Part shown: positions 4,487 to 5,652 of the stretch, piece after piece | Position numbering within the stretch: position 1 is the first letter of the stretch | How the letters are laid out: each line of letters starts with the position of its first letter | NCBI GenBank assembly: GCA_016181345.1 | Contig: JACOZM010000074.1 | Coordinates: 1-5,652 of the forward strand | Direction: 5' to 3' | Length of the DNA stretch: 5,652 nt | Source of the DNA: Candidatus Woesearchaeota archaeon | GTDB taxonomy: Archaea > Nanobdellota > Nanobdellia > Woesearchaeales > GW2011-AR9 | The notes under the pieces: generated by a model | What the model saw: only the letters and a program-made list of their open reading frames with translations | Told to the model about the DNA's origin: nothing | Databases searched by the model: none | Translations under genes and position numbers: made by a program

Positions 4487-4817
4487 AAAAGAAGAAAAAG
4501 CACATAAAAAAGCGCATCATGAAGAAGATAAAACTACAGATGAATTAACTGAAGAGATGGAGTCAGGTGAGTTAGACGAAGACTTAGAGACTGAAGAAGG
4601 CAGAGAACTTCTTGTTGACGACGATGAGATCAGTCCAGAAGAAGCTGGATTTAGTGAAGGAGCCAGTGAAGAAGGCCAGCTTGCTAAAGATGCTTTAACT
4701 GGAGAACCATTAATGGGTGCAGATAATGTTATTGAACTAGAGATGAATGGAAAACTCTATCGTTTTGTCAGCCAAAAAAACGCTCAGAAGTTCAAAGAGA
4801 AATATAGAAAGAAGTAA
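4470..4817 (+). CDS. Small acidic protein with cysteine-free YHS-like C-terminus
   Basis: A 115-residue soluble protein in three parts. The N-terminus is lysine/histidine-rich (2-18). The middle, about 18-70, is extremely acidic and probably disordered, with a short EISPEEAGFSEGASEEG segment (53-69). The C-terminal piece, about 74-115, reads DALTGEPLMG, then NVIELEMNGKLYRFVSQKNA, then QKFKEKYRKK. That tail follows the plan of a YHS/TRASH-type domain (metal-binding CxM or CGM, a strand with G-K-x-Y-x-F-C-S, then a helix ending in KF), but each expected cysteine is replaced and the protein has no cysteine at all. A metal role is therefore unlikely; the fold may survive as a protein- or nucleic-acid-binding module. 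The ATG lacks a nearby Shine-Dalgarno and lies at the right edge of the repeat-flanked segment. Convergent with the acetyltransferase gene. Confidence 0.8.
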   Translation: MAKQTKKEEKAHKKAHHEEDKTTDELTEEMESGELDEDLETEEGRELLVDDDEISPEEAGFSEGASEEGQLAKDALTGEPLMGADNVIELEMNGKLYRFVSQKNAQKFKEKYRKK

Positions 4818-4849
4818 GAAAAATAAGAGAGAATAAGAGCGATAGAATA

Positions 4850-4874
4850 TTATTTTTTAGCAGGTAAAAAATAA
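4850..4874. terminator. Bidirectional A/T hairpin terminator between convergent genes
   Basis: TTATTTTTTA (4850-4859) and TAAAAAATAA (4865-4874) are perfect inverted repeats around GCAGG. Because each arm holds a run of six A or T, transcripts from either side contain a U6 tract, which suits archaeal U-tract termination. It lies 33 bases after the stop of the acidic-protein gene and also 33 bases after the stop of the acetyltransferase gene. Confidence 0.65.
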
Positions 4875-4907
4875 CTCAAAATCCATTTCCCATTGATATT
4901 CCCCCTA

Positions 4908-5435
4908 TTAATAGATAATATTGATCCAATTCCCTCCCTCAGGATGAATTCGCAATTCCTCTGCACGTTCAGAGAGATCATCATGAATTCTATTCGTTGC
5001 TTCATTCCTTCCTCCGCCAACCCTGACTCTATTAATTCTTCTGGATCTGGCTTCTTCTAAAACTTCTCCTGCCATTAAAGTTGCTAAACCATGTCCTCTA
5101 TATCCTTCATCTACCTCAATGGAAAAGACATGCAACGAATTATCGTTATGGACTTGAAATGCGGTGTGCCCAATGATCCTCTGCGCTAATTGCAGCAATA
5201 GTGCATCGTATCCTTGCCGCCGTAAATATGCCGTGCCGAAATAGGCCGCTACTGAGCTAACTACGGGAACTCTAAAAAAATATTTCATTGGGCCCAATTC
5301 CAGTTCAAAATTTGATCCCTTATCAGGGTGCCCTAATTTTCTCGAGAGATATATCCGGGCTTCTTGCCGCAGGTCGGGCGTTGTTGTAGAATAAAAAAAC
5401 AAATTACATAAGCCGGAAAGATCTTCTGAAGCCAT
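4908..5435 (-). CDS. GNAT family N-acetyltransferase
   Basis: The protein is 175 residues from the ATG at 5435. GNAT enzymes transfer acetyl from acetyl-CoA to an amine of a small molecule or protein. The acetyl-CoA binding motif A is clear: LHVFSIEVDEGYRGHGLATL (101-120), with R113-x-x-G116-x-A118 fitting the R/Q-x-x-G-x-G/A signature, followed by a helix (MAGEVLEEARSRR). A motif-B-like strand and Asn (N144 in GGGRNEATNR) follow, but the usual aromatic residue of this segment is not obvious. The N-terminal 95 residues are not recognisable, and the substrate is unknown. A TTG at 5447 would add four residues; I prefer the ATG because a minus-strand TATA-like TTAAAAATA (5471-5463) predicts initiation near 5441. 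Arg codons (CGG, AGG) and G/C-ending codons are more frequent than in the neighbours, so it may have been acquired. Confidence 0.85.
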   Translation of the reverse strand: MASEDLSGLCNLFFYSTTTPDLRQEARIYLSRKLGHPDKGSNFELELGPMKYFFRVPVVSSVAAYFGTAYLRRQGYDALLLQLAQRIIGHTAFQVHNDNSLHVFSIEVDEGYRGHGLATLMAGEVLEEARSRRINRVRVGGGRNEATNRIHDDLSERAEELRIHPEGGNWINIIY

Positions 5436-5462
5436 CCTTATATTCAAATATTAAAGAGTAAT

Positions 5463-5471
5463 TATTTTTAA
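5463..5471 (-). promoter_or_regulatory. TATA-like box of the acetyltransferase gene
   Basis: TTAAAAATA on the minus strand, about 26 bases before a predicted start near 5441. This implies an almost leaderless mRNA and favours the ATG at 5435 over the TTG at 5447. Confidence 0.35.
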
Positions 5472-5539
5472 GCATTTACCTACTAGAACAATAACGATAA
5501 AGGAGATACCTTCCAACTAAAAAAAGAGAAAAAGAAAAA

Positions 5540-5652
5540 ATGAAAGAAACAAGATCTCACATCATCTCAAAACTTCGCTCATGCTTTCCTCTCTTGTTTC
5601 TGGTTCCAGCATTATTCTTAGCATTATTAAACGTCTTGCGTACTGCTGTTTC
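5540..5652 (+). CDS. Membrane or secreted protein, N-terminal fragment (cut by window edge)
   Basis: From the ATG at 5540 the frame is open to the window end (37 full codons). It begins with a basic, polar stretch (MKETRSHIISKLRSC) followed by a hydrophobic run (FPLLFLVPALFLALLNVL, about 16-33), which is either a signal peptide/anchor or a first transmembrane helix. The in-frame stop upstream is at 5498-5500, with no other standard start between. The closest Shine-Dalgarno-like sequence, AGGAGA (5501-5506), is 33 bases away, and only an A/G-rich tract lies directly before the ATG. The gene is divergent from the acetyltransferase. The family cannot be named from this part. Confidence 0.6.
   Translation, partial: MKETRSHIISKLRSCFPLLFLVPALFLALLNVLRTAV

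Overview
The window is most likely from an archaeon, and the style fits a small-genome DPANN lineage (Woesearchaeota/Pacearchaeota-like). This is inferred from an archaeal-type RtcB ligase, a dolichol/phytol-kinase-like membrane enzyme, an Lrp/AsnC regulator, an AT-rich genome with archaeal TATA boxes close to start codons, U-tract terminators, and small lysine/acid-rich proteins. No rRNA or tRNA is present to fix the taxonomy.

Layout. A zinc-ribbon gene leaves the left edge on the minus strand (1-48). It is divergent from a complete Lrp/AsnC regulator (236-703, plus). A 310-base gap (704-1013) follows. It is full of inverted repeats, including two REP-like hairpins that share an AGA loop and a GGGGTAT tail, the second enclosed by an 11-bp inverted repeat. 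Next come two minus-strand genes: a membrane-anchored, six-cysteine exported protein of unknown function (1014-1997) and rtcB (2104-3594). Each has its own promoter signals, and a U8 tract lies between them. rtcB is divergent from a polyprenol/phytol-kinase-like gene (3717-4313, plus). A small, very acidic protein with a cysteine-free YHS-like tail follows (4470-4817, plus). It converges on a GNAT acetyltransferase (4908-5435, minus) across an A/T hairpin that can act as a terminator on both strands. The window ends inside a membrane or secreted protein gene (from 5540, plus).

The genes do not form one pathway: RNA repair/tRNA splicing, lipid-carrier phosphorylation, transcription control, acetylation and cell-surface proteins lie side by side, mostly as single transcription units. 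I see no defence system, CRISPR array or complete mobile element.

The most unusual signal is in front of the acidic-protein gene. A strong Shine-Dalgarno sequence (GGAGG, 4393-4397) lies 72 bases from the ATG. An 8-base direct repeat, AAGTTTAT, occurs once right after the Shine-Dalgarno and again across the start codon. Removing one repeat plus the 56 bases between them restores ideal spacing (8 bases) to the ATG. This looks like a tiny structured insertion with a target-site duplication. The inserted segment can fold in two mutually exclusive ways that involve the start codon, and it carries its own GTG-started leader ORF using the original Shine-Dalgarno.
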